A stretch of DNA of 64,000 nucleotides from Aquilutibacter rugosus (lineage in GTDB: Bacteria; Pseudomonadota; Gammaproteobacteria; Xanthomonadales; Xanthomonadaceae). The DNA lies in contig NZ_JAZHBO010000001.1 in assembly GCF_036541335.1 (NCBI RefSeq), forward strand, positions 620,001 through 684,000. Direction: 5' to 3'. Each line of letters opens with the position of its first letter. Within the stretch, counting starts at the first letter, position 1. A program made the position numbers and the translations under genes. The notes beneath the pieces were generated by a model. That model did not search any database. It saw only the letters and a program-made list of their open reading frames with translations, and was not told where the DNA came from. Below, in pieces: positions 1 through 9,047 of this stretch.

Positions 1-624
1 GCCACCAATGATCTCAACACGCTCACGATTGATGGCACTCGTCTCACGGCGCTAGTACAGAAACTGGCGTACTCACCCGAGGCCATGTCCATCTTGCCCT
101 TGCTGATCAAGCGTGCCGAACAGGGCGATTATCAGCCGCTGGGTTCACTGATCAACGCCACCTCCGATAACAGTTACGGTATCGAGGCCGGCCTGTTCAT
201 GTCGGTGGTTTGTGCCGAAGATCTGCCGCGCTGGAGCGCGCAGACGGCTGCCGGTGATCAGAACTCACTGCTCGGCCGTGATTTCCGCACGGAATATGCA
301 GAGGCCTGCAAGTACTGGCCATCGGGTACGGCGCCTAAAGATTTCTCTGACACGCCGGTTAGGCAAATACCCACGCTGATGCTGTCGGGTGAGCTCGATC
401 CGGTGACGCCGCCTGCGTATGCAGCCGAGATCGCCAAGTTCTATCCCAATGGTCGTCAGCTGACACTCAAGGGCTCGGGTCACGGTTCGATGATGCGCGG
501 TTGTACTGCGCGCCTCACGGCGCAGTTTATTGATCGCGGCGATGCCAAATCGCTCGATGCCAAGTGCCTGGATTCTCTGGGCTTTATTCCGCCGTTTACC
601 GGCTTCAATGGCTGGGAACCTTAA
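1..624 (+). CDS. alpha/beta hydrolase, TAP-like C-terminal part (5' end outside window)
   Basis: The reading frame is open from base 1, so the start lies upstream. The visible 207 residues are the C-terminal half of an alpha/beta hydrolase of the tripeptidyl-aminopeptidase-like kind. The segment LMLSGELDPVTPP carries the likely catalytic Asp, and GSGHGSMMRG the catalytic His about 35 residues later; ACKYWPSG precedes them, as is usual in this family. The nucleophile Ser would be upstream and cannot be seen. An ABC exporter ATPase starts 11 bases downstream with its own AAGGAG site, so the three genes may be co-transcribed. The substrate is unknown. Confidence 0.75.
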   Translation, partial: ATNDLNTLTIDGTRLTALVQKLAYSPEAMSILPLLIKRAEQGDYQPLGSLINATSDNSYGIEAGLFMSVVCAEDLPRWSAQTAAGDQNSLLGRDFRTEYAEACKYWPSGTAPKDFSDTPVRQIPTLMLSGELDPVTPPAYAAEIAKFYPNGRQLTLKGSGHGSMMRGCTARLTAQFIDRGDAKSLDAKCLDSLGFIPPFTGFNGWEP

Positions 625-635
625 GGAGAGCGGAC

Positions 636-1382
636 ATGATCATCGCCAACGATTTGCATAAAAGTTTCAAGGTCAAAAAAGAACTCGTCAACGCCGTGAA
701 TGGCGTCTCACTCGAAGCGCCCGATGGTCAGATCACCGGCCTGCTGGGTCCCAACGGCGCCGGTAAGACCACCACCATGCGCATGCTCTACACGCTGATG
801 CGTCCCACCAGCGGCACGGTCACTATTGACGGTATTGATGCGATTGCCAATCCGATCGAGGCACGTGAACGTTTGGGCGTGTTGCCCGACGCGCGTGGCA
901 TCTACAAGCGCCTGACGGCGCGCGAGAACATCGAATACTACGGTCGTCTCAACGGCATGAACGACGCCACGATCCGTGCCCGCATCGAAACGCTGGCCGA
1001 TTCGCTGGAGATGCGTGACATTCTGGATCGCCGGACCGAGGGCTTCTCGCAAGGTCAACGCACCAAGACCGCCATCGCGCGGGCGCTGGTGCACGATCCG
1101 CGCAACGTGATTCTCGATGAGCCCACCAACGGTCTCGATGTCATGACCACCCGTGCCATGCGCGAGTTTCTGATGCAGATGCGGCGCGAAGGCCGTTGCG
1201 TGATCTTCTCGTCGCACATCATGCAGGAAGTCGCAGCGCTATGCGATCGCATCATCATTATTGCCAAGGGCCGGGTGATGGCGGCGGGGACCCCCGACGA
1301 GCTGCGTGCGCTGGCGGGCAATGACAACCTTGAGGATGCCTTCGTCAAGCTGATCGGAACCGAGGAGGGCCTGCACGCATGA
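636..1382 (+). CDS. ABC transporter ATP-binding protein, NatA-like
   Basis: This 248-residue ATPase should power the membrane partner encoded next. Walker A (GPNGAGKTT) is at about residues 38-46, the signature FSQGQ at 137-141, Walker B (VILDEP) at 158-163 and the H-loop His near 194. I chose ATG 636 because AAGGAG lies 10 bases upstream; an in-frame upstream start at 564 lies inside the hydrolase gene. Length and signature resemble NatA of Na+ efflux systems and related drug or lantibiotic exporters. The stop overlaps the permease start by 4 bases (ATGA), so the two are translationally coupled. The exported substrate cannot be told from sequence. Confidence 0.85.
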   Translation: MIIANDLHKSFKVKKELVNAVNGVSLEAPDGQITGLLGPNGAGKTTTMRMLYTLMRPTSGTVTIDGIDAIANPIEARERLGVLPDARGIYKRLTARENIEYYGRLNGMNDATIRARIETLADSLEMRDILDRRTEGFSQGQRTKTAIARALVHDPRNVILDEPTNGLDVMTTRAMREFLMQMRREGRCVIFSSHIMQEVAALCDRIIIIAKGRVMAAGTPDELRALAGNDNLEDAFVKLIGTEEGLHA

Positions 1383-2566
1383 AGACGACCGCTTTCCTTA
1401 GTTTCGTGACGGTGCTTCGCAAGGAGCTGATGGACACCTTCCGTGACCGTCGCACCATGATCAATCTGCTGCTGGTGTCGCCGCTGCTGTATCCCCTGCT
1501 TCTGATCGGCATGGGCAAGGTGGCTAAGGACCGCACCGAGACTCAGCTGCAACAGCCCATCACGCTGGCGGTTGTGAATCGCGAAGCGGCCCCGAACCTG
1601 ATGAACTTCCTGAAGGCTGCAGGAATCAACGCAACCGACGCACCCAAGGATGTCGAGGCTCAGATCCGCGATCAGCGTCTGGATATGGCCCTGGTTGTGG
1701 ACGAGGAATACCCCGAGAATTTCCGTACCGGTGAACCGGCTACCGTCGAAATCATGACCGACAGCACCCGGCGTAATGCCGATACCCTGGTGGGCCGACT
1801 GCGTGATGCCCTGGACGTGTACAACAACCAGGTCGGCAGTCTGCGCCTGACCGTGCGTGGCGTCAGTCCGCTGCTGGTCAAGCCGGTCAACGTGGGTACG
1901 CGCGATCTGGCGCCTGCGGCGGCCAAAAAGAACGGCTTTCTGGCCTTTATGCTGCCGTACCTGCTGATGCTGACGGCGTTCCTGGGTGGTGCGGCCTTGC
2001 TGTTCGAAGCGACTGCCGGCGAACGCGAACATCAGTCCATGGAGCCCCTGCTGACGACCGCTTCCAAGCGGGGCTCGATCGTGTCGGGCAAAATGGGCGC
2101 GGCCACGGTCATCGGCATTCTTTCGATTGTGCTGACCTTGCTGGGCTTTAAGCTCGGCGCACTGATCGGGGGCGAGTCGGCCAAGATGATGGACGTACCT
2201 TTCGTCACCATCATCTCTCTGGTCTTTATTCTGCTGCCGCTGGTGGTGCTGGGTGCCGCCCTGTTGACTTGGCTGGCCGCGCGCGCCAAGACCATGAAGG
2301 AGGCACAGTCGCTGATCGTCATCCTGATGCTGATGCCGATGATTCCCGGTGTGCTGCTGATGATTAATCCGATCAAGGAAAAGCTGTGGCATTTTGCCGT
2401 GCCGTTCCTGTCGCAGAACCAGCTGATCCAAAAACTACTGCGCGAGGAATGGATCTCGCCGCAAGTGTGGGCCACCTACTTTGCCGGCGCGTTTGGCGTG
2501 GCCGCGGTGTTCTGGGTGCTGGCCGTGCTGCGCTATAACGATGAGCGCCTGGCCATCTCCGGCTAA
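1379..2566 (+). CDS. ABC transporter permease, NatB-like
   Basis: A 395-residue ABC-2-type membrane protein. One hydrophobic segment near residues 22-45 is followed by a long polar extracytoplasmic region of about 140 residues. A cluster of hydrophobic segments then runs from about residue 185 to the end (one includes the run FLAFMLPYLLMLTAFLGGAA). This layout fits NatB-type permeases of Na+ or drug exporters. It overlaps the ATPase gene by 4 bases and is followed by a strong terminator, so it ends the operon. The substrate is inferred only by family. Confidence 0.8.
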   Translation: MKTTAFLSFVTVLRKELMDTFRDRRTMINLLLVSPLLYPLLLIGMGKVAKDRTETQLQQPITLAVVNREAAPNLMNFLKAAGINATDAPKDVEAQIRDQRLDMALVVDEEYPENFRTGEPATVEIMTDSTRRNADTLVGRLRDALDVYNNQVGSLRLTVRGVSPLLVKPVNVGTRDLAPAAAKKNGFLAFMLPYLLMLTAFLGGAALLFEATAGEREHQSMEPLLTTASKRGSIVSGKMGAATVIGILSIVLTLLGFKLGALIGGESAKMMDVPFVTIISLVFILLPLVVLGAALLTWLAARAKTMKEAQSLIVILMLMPMIPGVLLMINPIKEKLWHFAVPFLSQNQLIQKLLREEWISPQVWATYFAGAFGVAAVFWVLAVLRYNDERLAISG

Positions 2567-2589
2567 TGCGCTAGCGCTATAAAGCGTTC

Positions 2590-2629
2590 AACCGGCGGTG
2601 GGCCTACGTGCTGACCGCCGGTTTTTTAT
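2590..2629 (+). terminator. Rho-independent terminator after the NatAB-like operon
   Basis: A perfect 10-bp stem (AACCGGCGGT with ACCGCCGGTT, 2590-2599 and 2613-2622) and 13-base loop are followed by a T-rich tract. It sits 24 bases after the permease stop. Its T tract touches the stop of the convergent TonB-domain gene. Confidence 0.85.
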
Positions 2630-3591
2630 TGCGCGCCTGCAGGTGCGAAGGCAAAGGTGCGACGTAACGTCAGCGGCGCCGGTTGCGCGGGGTACTTCCA
2701 TTGTTTGACGGCATCGAGGGCCGCGCGGTCGAACACGCCACGCGGTGTCGCTTGCACGACGCGCGCGCTGATGACGTGACCGTCGCGGCCGACGGTGAGC
2801 TCTACGGTGACCTCGCCGCTAATGCCGCCGGCGAGTGCCGCCCGCGGATACTTCGGCTCGGGGGCGGACAACTCCTGCTGCGATGCGCGTGAAGTTGCCG
2901 CCGCAGCCGGAGGCTGATCGGCGCGCGACTCACCGGTTGGCGTGGCCGGTGCAGGCGTGCTCGCTGAAGACGTGGCCGGGTCCCGCGGCGAGGCGCTACC
3001 GGAGCCGCTGACCGGCGCGGTGGATGTCTGTGCCGCCGCCTGGGCCTGGGCCTGCACCCGTTCGCGCGCTATCGCCTTGGCCGCCTGTTGCCGCGTCAAC
3101 TCGCGAGCCCGTTCGGCCTGCGCCGCCGCCTGCTGCCGCGCCGCCAGTGCGACCGCCTGCTCCCGCTCGCTCATCAACCGTGCAATCGCCGGGTTGGCAC
3201 TGTCGGCCCGCCGCAGTAGCGCCATCAGCCGCTGATACTCGAGTCCGTCGGCCACGTGCAGGGACTGCTCGGTGGCGGCGATCAGCATCGGCGTCGCATC
3301 AATCAGCTGCGAGGTCACGCCGACATCGCCCGGCAACTTATCGCGCAGAGCCAGCAAGTACTCGAAGGCATTGTCTCCCGCCGGCGCATACAGGCGCGTC
3401 TGAGCTTGCGCCTTGCTCAGGCTGGCCCGTAGTTCGTCGACAGACAGCGCGCTGAGGCCGGCATCTGCGGGTGCGGGAGTGGTGGTGCCCGTGGTGGCCG
3501 AGGTGTCGGCATTGGCCGTCGGTTCGCGGCTGCAACTGACCAGGACCAGAGCGAGACCGGCCGTAAAGGTGACATGCGCAAGTGTCTTCAT
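2626..3591 (-). CDS. TonB-C-terminal-domain lipoprotein
   Basis: A 321-residue protein beginning MKTLAHVTFTAGLALVLVSC; LVSC is a good lipobox, so Cys20 is probably lipidated after signal peptidase II cleavage. A Thr/Ala/Pro linker is followed by a long Ala/Gln/Arg-rich stretch around residues 140-190, likely a coiled coil, and a Pro/Ser/Ala-rich spacer. The last 80 residues form a TonB C-terminal domain (PEPKYPRAALAGGISGEVTV, then the FDRAALDAVKQWKYP region). Classical TonB has a transmembrane anchor that contacts ExbB; a lipid anchor suggests another envelope role. It lies 44 bases after comF on the same strand. No exbB or exbD is in the window. Confidence 0.75.
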   Translation of the reverse strand: MKTLAHVTFTAGLALVLVSCSREPTANADTSATTGTTTPAPADAGLSALSVDELRASLSKAQAQTRLYAPAGDNAFEYLLALRDKLPGDVGVTSQLIDATPMLIAATEQSLHVADGLEYQRLMALLRRADSANPAIARLMSEREQAVALAARQQAAAQAERARELTRQQAAKAIARERVQAQAQAAAQTSTAPVSGSGSASPRDPATSSASTPAPATPTGESRADQPPAAAATSRASQQELSAPEPKYPRAALAGGISGEVTVELTVGRDGHVISARVVQATPRGVFDRAALDAVKQWKYPAQPAPLTLRRTFAFAPAGAQ

Positions 3592-3635
3592 TCGCTGATA
3601 GTCGCCAATGCCCGCGCCGAGCGCAAGCGTTACCG

Positions 3636-4403
3636 CTATTCGGTGACGGCCATGACCCAGGCCTCGACCCGCGGCACCCCCGCCGACCGCACGGCCAGCG
3701 CTGCCTCGCCGACGGTCGCGCCGGTGGTGAAAACATCGTCGATAATGGCAACAAAGGACGGCAAGTTACCTTTAATGGTGGCGAACGACGCCGAAAATGC
3801 CCATTCCAGATTGCTTTGGCGCTGTTCCATATCCATCTCCGACTGGCGACGAGTCTGGCGCACACGGCGCAGAGATTCGCCATCCAGCGGCAGACCCAGG
3901 CCGCGCGCCAAGGGCCGCGCCAGCTCCAAGGGTTGCTCGAAACCGCGCTCGCCCAGCCGGGTGGTGTGCAAGGGTAGGGGCAGAATCCGGTCGGGCATCG
4001 GCCACTGCAATGCCTTCGCCCGGGCGACGAACAGCTCGCCCAGAAGCCGCGCGGTGGCCAGGCCGCCGTGAAATTTGAGCTGCGGAATCCAGGCATCTAC
4101 CGGCGACTGGTATCGGAACAGGGCGCGCAAGCCGTCGATGGGTGGTCGCTCGTAGTCGCACAGTGCGCAGGCGGTGCGGTCAAACTGACGCGGCGGCAGG
4201 CCGCTGAAGACGGCCTCCACATCCGGCGCCAAGGGCCGAGCGCAGAAACGGCACACCGCATCCGCCTCTATATAGGGAAGGCGCAACCGGCACGCCCGAC
4301 ACACCGCAGGCCCCGCCGGACAGGGCGCCTGACACAGGCAGCAGCGGGTCGGGAGCCAGGTTTCGAGCCACCGACGCGAAGGCGAACGGCTAGGGGGAAA
4401 CAT
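3636..4403 (-). CDS. comF: ComF-family phosphoribosyltransferase-like protein
   Basis: A 255-residue ComF/GntX-type protein. Residues 20-58 contain paired Cys motifs (CCLCQAPC, CRAC, CRFC) that form a zinc-ribbon-like domain. The C-terminal phosphoribosyltransferase domain has VAIIDDVFTTGAT at about 218-230, the PRPP-binding loop. Members are needed for uptake of transforming DNA, but the chemistry is unsettled. The gene is divergent from bioB with about 86 bases between starts; a comF-bioB pairing is common in gammaproteobacteria. The TonB-domain gene follows on the same strand. Confidence 0.85.
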   Translation of the reverse strand: MFPPSRSPSRRWLETWLPTRCCLCQAPCPAGPAVCRACRLRLPYIEADAVCRFCARPLAPDVEAVFSGLPPRQFDRTACALCDYERPPIDGLRALFRYQSPVDAWIPQLKFHGGLATARLLGELFVARAKALQWPMPDRILPLPLHTTRLGERGFEQPLELARPLARGLGLPLDGESLRRVRQTRRQSEMDMEQRQSNLEWAFSASFATIKGNLPSFVAIIDDVFTTGATVGEAALAVRSAGVPRVEAWVMAVTE

Positions 4404-4489
4404 GCATACCCGGGCGTGTTGAGTTGACAGAAATGGCCATCGCCAACAGACTGGTGAATTGCCCGTTTCATTACGATCAGAGAATTCCG

Positions 4490-5518
4490 ATGTCCGTTGT
4501 CAGCCAAGCCCCCGCCGCTACGGTTCGCCATGACTGGCGCCGCGACGAGGTCCGGGCCCTCCTCGACCTGCCCTTTGCCGACCTGATGCAGCGGGCACAA
4601 CAGGCCCACCGCCAACACTTCGACGCCAATCAGGTGCAAGTCAGCACGCTGCTGAGCATCAAGACCGGCGGCTGTCCCGAGGATTGCGCTTATTGCCCGC
4701 AAGCGCAGCGCTATCACACCGGCGTCGAGGCCACCAAGCTGATGGACACCGAGCAAGTGCTCGAAAAGGCCCGCCAAGCCAAGGCCAACGGTGCGACGCG
4801 ATTCTGCATGGGTGCCGCCTGGCGTTCGCCCAAAGACCGTGACATCCCGAAAGTGGCGGCCATGATCCAAGGCGTCAAAGCCATGGGTCTGGAGACCTGC
4901 GCCACGCTCGGCATGCTCAGTGCCGATCAGGCCCGCGATCTGCGCGAGGCCGGCCTCGACTACTACAACCACAATATTGATACCTCGCCTGAGATGTACG
5001 GCGACATCATCCACACGCGCGAGTTCCAGGACCGCCTGGACACCTTGGAACACGTCCGCGACGTCGGCATGAAAACCTGCTGCGGCGGCATTGTCGGCAT
5101 GGGCGAGACCCGCCATCAGCGCGCCGATTTCCTGCGGGCGCTGGCTAACTTGCCGGCCCATCCCGACAGCGTGCCAATCAACCGCTTAGTCCGTGTCGAA
5201 GGCACCCCCTTGGCCGAACAGTCCGAGCTGGATCCGTTCGAGTTCGTCCGCACCATTGCCGTGGCGCGTCTGCTGATGCCCAAGTCCATGGTGCGACTGA
5301 GCGCCGGCCGCGAAACCATGAGCGATGAATTGCAGGCCCTGTGCTTCCTGGCCGGTGCCAATTCCATCTTCTACGGCGAAAAGCTGCTGACCACGGCCAA
5401 TCCGGAGGCCGATGCCGACATGCAACTGTTCCGGCGCCTGGGTATTGAGCCTATGCCCCACTGCGAAACCTCGGGCACCGTGCACGCGGACATTGCCGAG
5501 GATTCCTGCGCCGCCTGA
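4490..5518 (+). CDS. bioB: biotin synthase
   Basis: BioB is a radical-SAM enzyme that inserts sulfur into dethiobiotin. The CxxxCxxC cluster motif (CPEDCAYC) is at residues 62-69 counted from ATG 4490. Conserved family segments follow, such as FCMGAAWR and YYNHNIDTSPE. The frame is open 22 codons further up to an ATG at 4424, but those residues (MTEMAIANRLVNC...) are not BioB-like, so 4490 is preferred; the resulting 342 residues match the family. The stop overlaps the bioF start (TGATG). No clear BirA-type operator was found upstream. Confidence 0.95.
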   Translation: MSVVSQAPAATVRHDWRRDEVRALLDLPFADLMQRAQQAHRQHFDANQVQVSTLLSIKTGGCPEDCAYCPQAQRYHTGVEATKLMDTEQVLEKARQAKANGATRFCMGAAWRSPKDRDIPKVAAMIQGVKAMGLETCATLGMLSADQARDLREAGLDYYNHNIDTSPEMYGDIIHTREFQDRLDTLEHVRDVGMKTCCGGIVGMGETRHQRADFLRALANLPAHPDSVPINRLVRVEGTPLAEQSELDPFEFVRTIAVARLLMPKSMVRLSAGRETMSDELQALCFLAGANSIFYGEKLLTTANPEADADMQLFRRLGIEPMPHCETSGTVHADIAEDSCAA

Positions 5519-6639
5519 TGGCGTCGATACCTTCGGGCTGGACGGCGCGGCTACAGGCCACCTCCGCCTTATTGCAGTCGCGTTCGCGGCAGCGTACCTA
5601 TCGCACCGTTGAGCAGCGCGAAGGCATGCGCGTGCGCGTTGACGGCAGCGAGCTGCTGGATTTTTGCAGCAATGATTACCTGGGGCTGGCTGCACGCACT
5701 TCGAACTACGCGTGGAAGGGCGCGGCGGGCAGTGGTTCCGCGCATCTGGTCAGCGGTCACACCGTCGAACACGTCGAGCTGGAACGCACCCTGTGCGCGT
5801 GGCTGGGCGCCGAGTCCGCCTTGCTGTTGAGCAGCGGCTATCAGGCCAACTTGGCCGCCATTACCGGTTTGTGCGGCCCCGATGATCTGTGCGTACAGGA
5901 CAAACTCAACCACGCTTCCTTGCTTGATGCCGCGCAACTGGCCGGCTGCGTGCGCCGTCGCTATCCGCACTTGGATATGGACGGTCTGCAGCGCCAACTG
6001 CAAACGCCGGTCAGCGGGCTCAAACTGATTGCCAGCGATGCCGTGTTCAGCATGGATGGCGATCAGGCCGACCCGGCCGCCCTGCGCGCCGCCGACCCGG
6101 ACGCCCTGCTCTACCTCGACGAAGCGCATAGCATCGGCGTACTGGGTCCAAATGGCGAAGGCATTGGCCGCGAGCACGCGCATCTGCGTCTGGTGACATT
6201 CGGCAAAGCGCTTGGCACCGGTGGGGCGGCGCTGCTCGGCTCGGCCGCACTGATTGCGCATCTGCGTCAGACCGCGCGCCCGAGCATTTTTACCACCGCC
6301 TTGCCGCCGGTATTGGCAGCACGTACCACGCAGCACATCCGCACGGTTCAAAGCGGCGATGCAGTGGCACGACTGACATCCAATCGCGCCTACTTACGAC
6401 AACGCGCCGATGCGCTGGGCGTGCCACTACAAGGTGGCGATAGCGCCATCTTCGTCTTGCCGATTGGCAGCGATGCCGATGCCCTGGCCCGCTCGCAGCA
6501 ACTATGGGAGCGGGGCGTTTGGGTCAGTGCAATTCGTCCGCCCACGGTTCCCGAAGGCACGGCGCGCCTGCGCATCACGGTCAGTGCCGCCCACACGCAA
6601 GCTGACATGGACACCTTACTGGAGGCCTTGGCCGTATGA
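5518..6639 (+). CDS. bioF: 8-amino-7-oxononanoate synthase
   Basis: BioF condenses pimeloyl-ACP with alanine, using PLP, to form KAPA. The 373-residue protein has LDFCSNDYLGLA near residue 47, the DEAH segment (LYLDEAHSIGVLG) at about 198-210 and the PLP-binding lysine at about 230 (TFGKALG). The start overlaps the bioB stop by one base and its end overlaps the bioH start by 4 bases, so translation is coupled along the operon. Confidence 0.95.
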   Translation: MASIPSGWTARLQATSALLQSRSRQRTYRTVEQREGMRVRVDGSELLDFCSNDYLGLAARTSNYAWKGAAGSGSAHLVSGHTVEHVELERTLCAWLGAESALLLSSGYQANLAAITGLCGPDDLCVQDKLNHASLLDAAQLAGCVRRRYPHLDMDGLQRQLQTPVSGLKLIASDAVFSMDGDQADPAALRAADPDALLYLDEAHSIGVLGPNGEGIGREHAHLRLVTFGKALGTGGAALLGSAALIAHLRQTARPSIFTTALPPVLAARTTQHIRTVQSGDAVARLTSNRAYLRQRADALGVPLQGGDSAIFVLPIGSDADALARSQQLWERGVWVSAIRPPTVPEGTARLRITVSAAHTQADMDTLLEALAV

Positions 6640-7427
6640 GCTCGAACACCGAGATTGCCATCGTCACGCATGGCAGCGGTCCGTTGCCGGTGGTGATGAT
6701 CCACGGCTGGGCCATGAATTCCGGCCTGATGGAAGCCACCGCGCAAGCTCTAAGCGACATCGCCACCGTGCATTGCGTCGACTTGCCGGGCCACGGCCGC
6801 TCGCGCGACTGCGACCTGCCGCTTGACCCTGACGGCGCCGTCACCGCGCAACTGGGTGAGCGCATCGGGCCCGATGCCCTGTGGATCGGCTGGTCCATGG
6901 GCGGCCTGTTCGCCTTAGCCGCTGCACAGAGATCGCAGGCTCGCGGTCTGGTAATGCTGTCATCCACTCCTTCTTTTGCCGAGCGCGAAGGCTGGCCCCA
7001 CGGCCTGCGTCCCTCGGTTCTGACCGGCATGCGGCAGGCGGTTGCCACCGATGCGCGTCGCACCGTCACGGACTTTCTGCGTCTCGAAGTGCTGGGCGTG
7101 ACCCGCGCTCATCCGGCTCTGCAGGATCTCGAGCAGCTCGCGTTCGGCCACGGTATGCCGCAGGCGCACGCACTCGAGCAGGGCCTGGATCTGCTGGAGC
7201 ATTGCGATATGCGCGCCCGTGTCAGCCGACTAAACGTTCCGCAACTGTGGATCGGTGGTGCGCGCGATCGCCTGGTCTCGCCCGATACGCTCACGGCAGC
7301 CGCCGCCATGGCAGCCCGCGGCGAGTCACACATACTGGCGGGTGCCGGCCACGCGGCCTTCTTAAGTACACCCGATCGTTTTAATTCCGCTCTACGTAAC
7401 TGGATCGATGGCAATGTCAGGATTTGA
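6636..7427 (+). CDS. bioH: pimeloyl-ACP methyl ester carboxylesterase
   Basis: BioH removes the methyl group from pimeloyl-ACP methyl ester and so closes the BioC-BioH route to the pimeloyl chain. This 263-residue alpha/beta hydrolase has the nucleophile Ser87 in GWSMGG, the Asp in GGARDRLVS and the His in GAGHAAFLS. MIHGWAMN near residue 21 provides the oxyanion-hole region. It overlaps bioF by 4 bases and bioC by 20 bases. Confidence 0.93.
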   Translation: MSSNTEIAIVTHGSGPLPVVMIHGWAMNSGLMEATAQALSDIATVHCVDLPGHGRSRDCDLPLDPDGAVTAQLGERIGPDALWIGWSMGGLFALAAAQRSQARGLVMLSSTPSFAEREGWPHGLRPSVLTGMRQAVATDARRTVTDFLRLEVLGVTRAHPALQDLEQLAFGHGMPQAHALEQGLDLLEHCDMRARVSRLNVPQLWIGGARDRLVSPDTLTAAAAMAARGESHILAGAGHAAFLSTPDRFNSALRNWIDGNVRI

Positions 7428-8349
7428 TCGCCGCCAAGTGAGTCACGCGTTCTCGCGTGCCGCTACGCAATATGACACCGGTGCCGCATTGCAGCGCCGC
7501 ATTGGCGAGGAACTCCTGGAGTCGATCGACTACATCGAGGATCCGATCTTTCACCCCGAACCTGTCGAGGTGATTCTGGATCTCGGCAGCGGTACCGGCG
7601 CCGGCTCACGCTGGCTGCAGAATCATTTTCCGCAAGCCACCGTGCTGTCGCTTGACCTTGCCATCGGCATGTTGCGACAGGCCCATCCACCTGCGGGCAT
7701 GCTGCAAAGTTTGCGCAATCGTCTGCGCAAAACGCGCGAACCGCTACCGATTCTTGCCGATGCGCGTGCCTTGCCCGTCGCCGATCACAGCGTGGACCTG
7801 ATCCATTCGAACCTGTGTCTGCAGTGGATCGAAGACTTGCCTGCCGTCCTCAACGGCTTCCGTCGCGTCCTCAAACCGGGCGGCATGCTGCTGTTCTCGA
7901 CCTTCGGTCCGATGACTCTGCACGAGCTGCGCATGTCCTTTGCACAGGCCGATGACGACGCCCCGCACGTCAGTCCGTTTGCCGATATCCAGCAATGGGG
8001 CGATGCGCTGGTCGCCGCAGGATTCCGCAATCCGGTGCTGGACCGTGACCTGATTATTGAAAAACACCCTAGTTTTCAGGCACTTTTGCGTTCACTGAAA
8101 ACGATTGGCGCCACCAATGCGATGAGCGAGCGGCGGCGTTCGCTCACCGGCAAGTCGAGATTTGCGCGCGCTGCACAGGCCTATGCGCAATGGACGGACG
8201 GCGTGTCCGATGAGCTCCCTGCATCCTGGGAAGTCATTCGTGCACTGGCATGGGCACCGCCAATCGATGCACCGATTCGCCATGCCGGCATGGACGAAGT
8301 CCGCGTTCCCGTTTCGTCATTGAAGGTGCGTCGTCGCGATCCCGAATGA
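7408..8349 (+). CDS. bioC: malonyl-ACP O-methyltransferase
   Basis: BioC methylates malonyl-ACP with SAM to start pimeloyl synthesis. The SAM-binding motif ILDLGSGTGAGS is at about residues 56-67, and FDRRQVSHAFSRAATQYD near the start is typical of BioC. The gene begins inside bioH (20-base overlap); ATG 7414 is an alternative start two codons later. It is the last gene of bioBFHC; bioA and bioD are not in the window. No terminator is evident after it. Confidence 0.93.
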   Translation: MAMSGFDRRQVSHAFSRAATQYDTGAALQRRIGEELLESIDYIEDPIFHPEPVEVILDLGSGTGAGSRWLQNHFPQATVLSLDLAIGMLRQAHPPAGMLQSLRNRLRKTREPLPILADARALPVADHSVDLIHSNLCLQWIEDLPAVLNGFRRVLKPGGMLLFSTFGPMTLHELRMSFAQADDDAPHVSPFADIQQWGDALVAAGFRNPVLDRDLIIEKHPSFQALLRSLKTIGATNAMSERRRSLTGKSRFARAAQAYAQWTDGVSDELPASWEVIRALAWAPPIDAPIRHAGMDEVRVPVSSLKVRRRDPE

Positions 8350-8473
8350 CAGTAATAAAAAATTTTCGGGAAAGGACTGGAATTCAAGGTTTTTTTGTTC
8401 TAGATTGCAAGAACTCGATGCGTTCCGACCGAGTCCGAATTGTTCTTTCAACTTTTGTCCCCCGGGGATTCAA

Positions 8474-8872
8474 ATGGCAACCAAGAAAACCGCAAAAAAG
8501 GCCGTCGCTAAAAAGGCCGTCACCAAGGCTGCTCCTAAAGCTGCCGCCAAGACCATGAAGCCGATTAAAGAGGCGCTGACCAAGTCCGGTCTGGCTGCCC
8601 ATATCGCCGACACCACCGGCGTTGCCGCAAAAGACGTTCGCGCCGTGCTGGCTTGCCTCGAAGCAACGGTTGCCGCTTCGGTCAGCAAGAAGGGTGCCGG
8701 TGCATTCACCCTGCCGGGCCTGCTGAAGATCAGTGCCGTCCAAGTGCCGGCCAAGAAGGCTCGCAAGGGTATCAACCCGTTCACGGGTGAAGAGCAAATG
8801 TTCAAGGCCAAGCCGGCTTCGGTTAAGGTCAAGGTTCGCCCGCTCAAGAAGTTGAAGGACGCTGCTGCCTAA
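8474..8872 (+). CDS. HU-family DNA-binding protein with Lys/Ala-rich N-terminal tail
   Basis: A 132-residue nucleoid protein. The first 28 residues are almost only Lys, Ala and Thr (MATKKTAKKAVAKKAVTK...), like the tails of histone H1-like proteins. The rest is an HU/IHF-type fold with the DNA-binding arm RKGINPFTGEEQMFKAKPAS at about residues 95-114. Xanthomonas relatives have similar tailed HU proteins. ATG 8474 is chosen because the tail begins there; 23 upstream in-frame codons are not HU-like. The upstream 120 bases are T-rich and probably hold its promoter. A terminator follows, so the gene is monocistronic. Confidence 0.9.
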   Translation: MATKKTAKKAVAKKAVTKAAPKAAAKTMKPIKEALTKSGLAAHIADTTGVAAKDVRAVLACLEATVAASVSKKGAGAFTLPGLLKISAVQVPAKKARKGINPFTGEEQMFKAKPASVKVKVRPLKKLKDAAA

Positions 8873-8933
8873 GCCTTAGGGCTTAGTCACAACGGATTGT
8901 CCGTACCTGGTGCCGGTTGGCATCGGGGCCAGG

Positions 8934-8970
8934 AAGGCACACATTGCTGAACGGCAGGTGTGCCTTTTTT
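8934..8970 (+). terminator. Rho-independent terminator after the HU gene
   Basis: A perfect 9-bp stem (AAGGCACAC with GTGTGCCTT, 8934-8942 and 8958-8966) runs into a T tract ending at 8970, 62 bases after the HU stop. Confidence 0.88.
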
Positions 8971-9047
8971 GTGCTCCCGGCAGAATTAAGCTGCGATTCA
9001 ATGCCCTGGCCGCAGGCTCAGAGACATCCACCCAAGGGGTTACCACC

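Noticed and set aside
1055..2431. A 458-codon minus-strand frame opposite the NatAB-like genes
   Set aside because: His/Gln/Arg-rich shadow of the real permease frame, with no ribosome-binding site or family resemblance.
4404..4489. BirA-type biotin operator before bioB
   Set aside because: No pair of TTGTAAACC/GGTTTACAA-like half-sites could be found, only a TTGACA at 4424.
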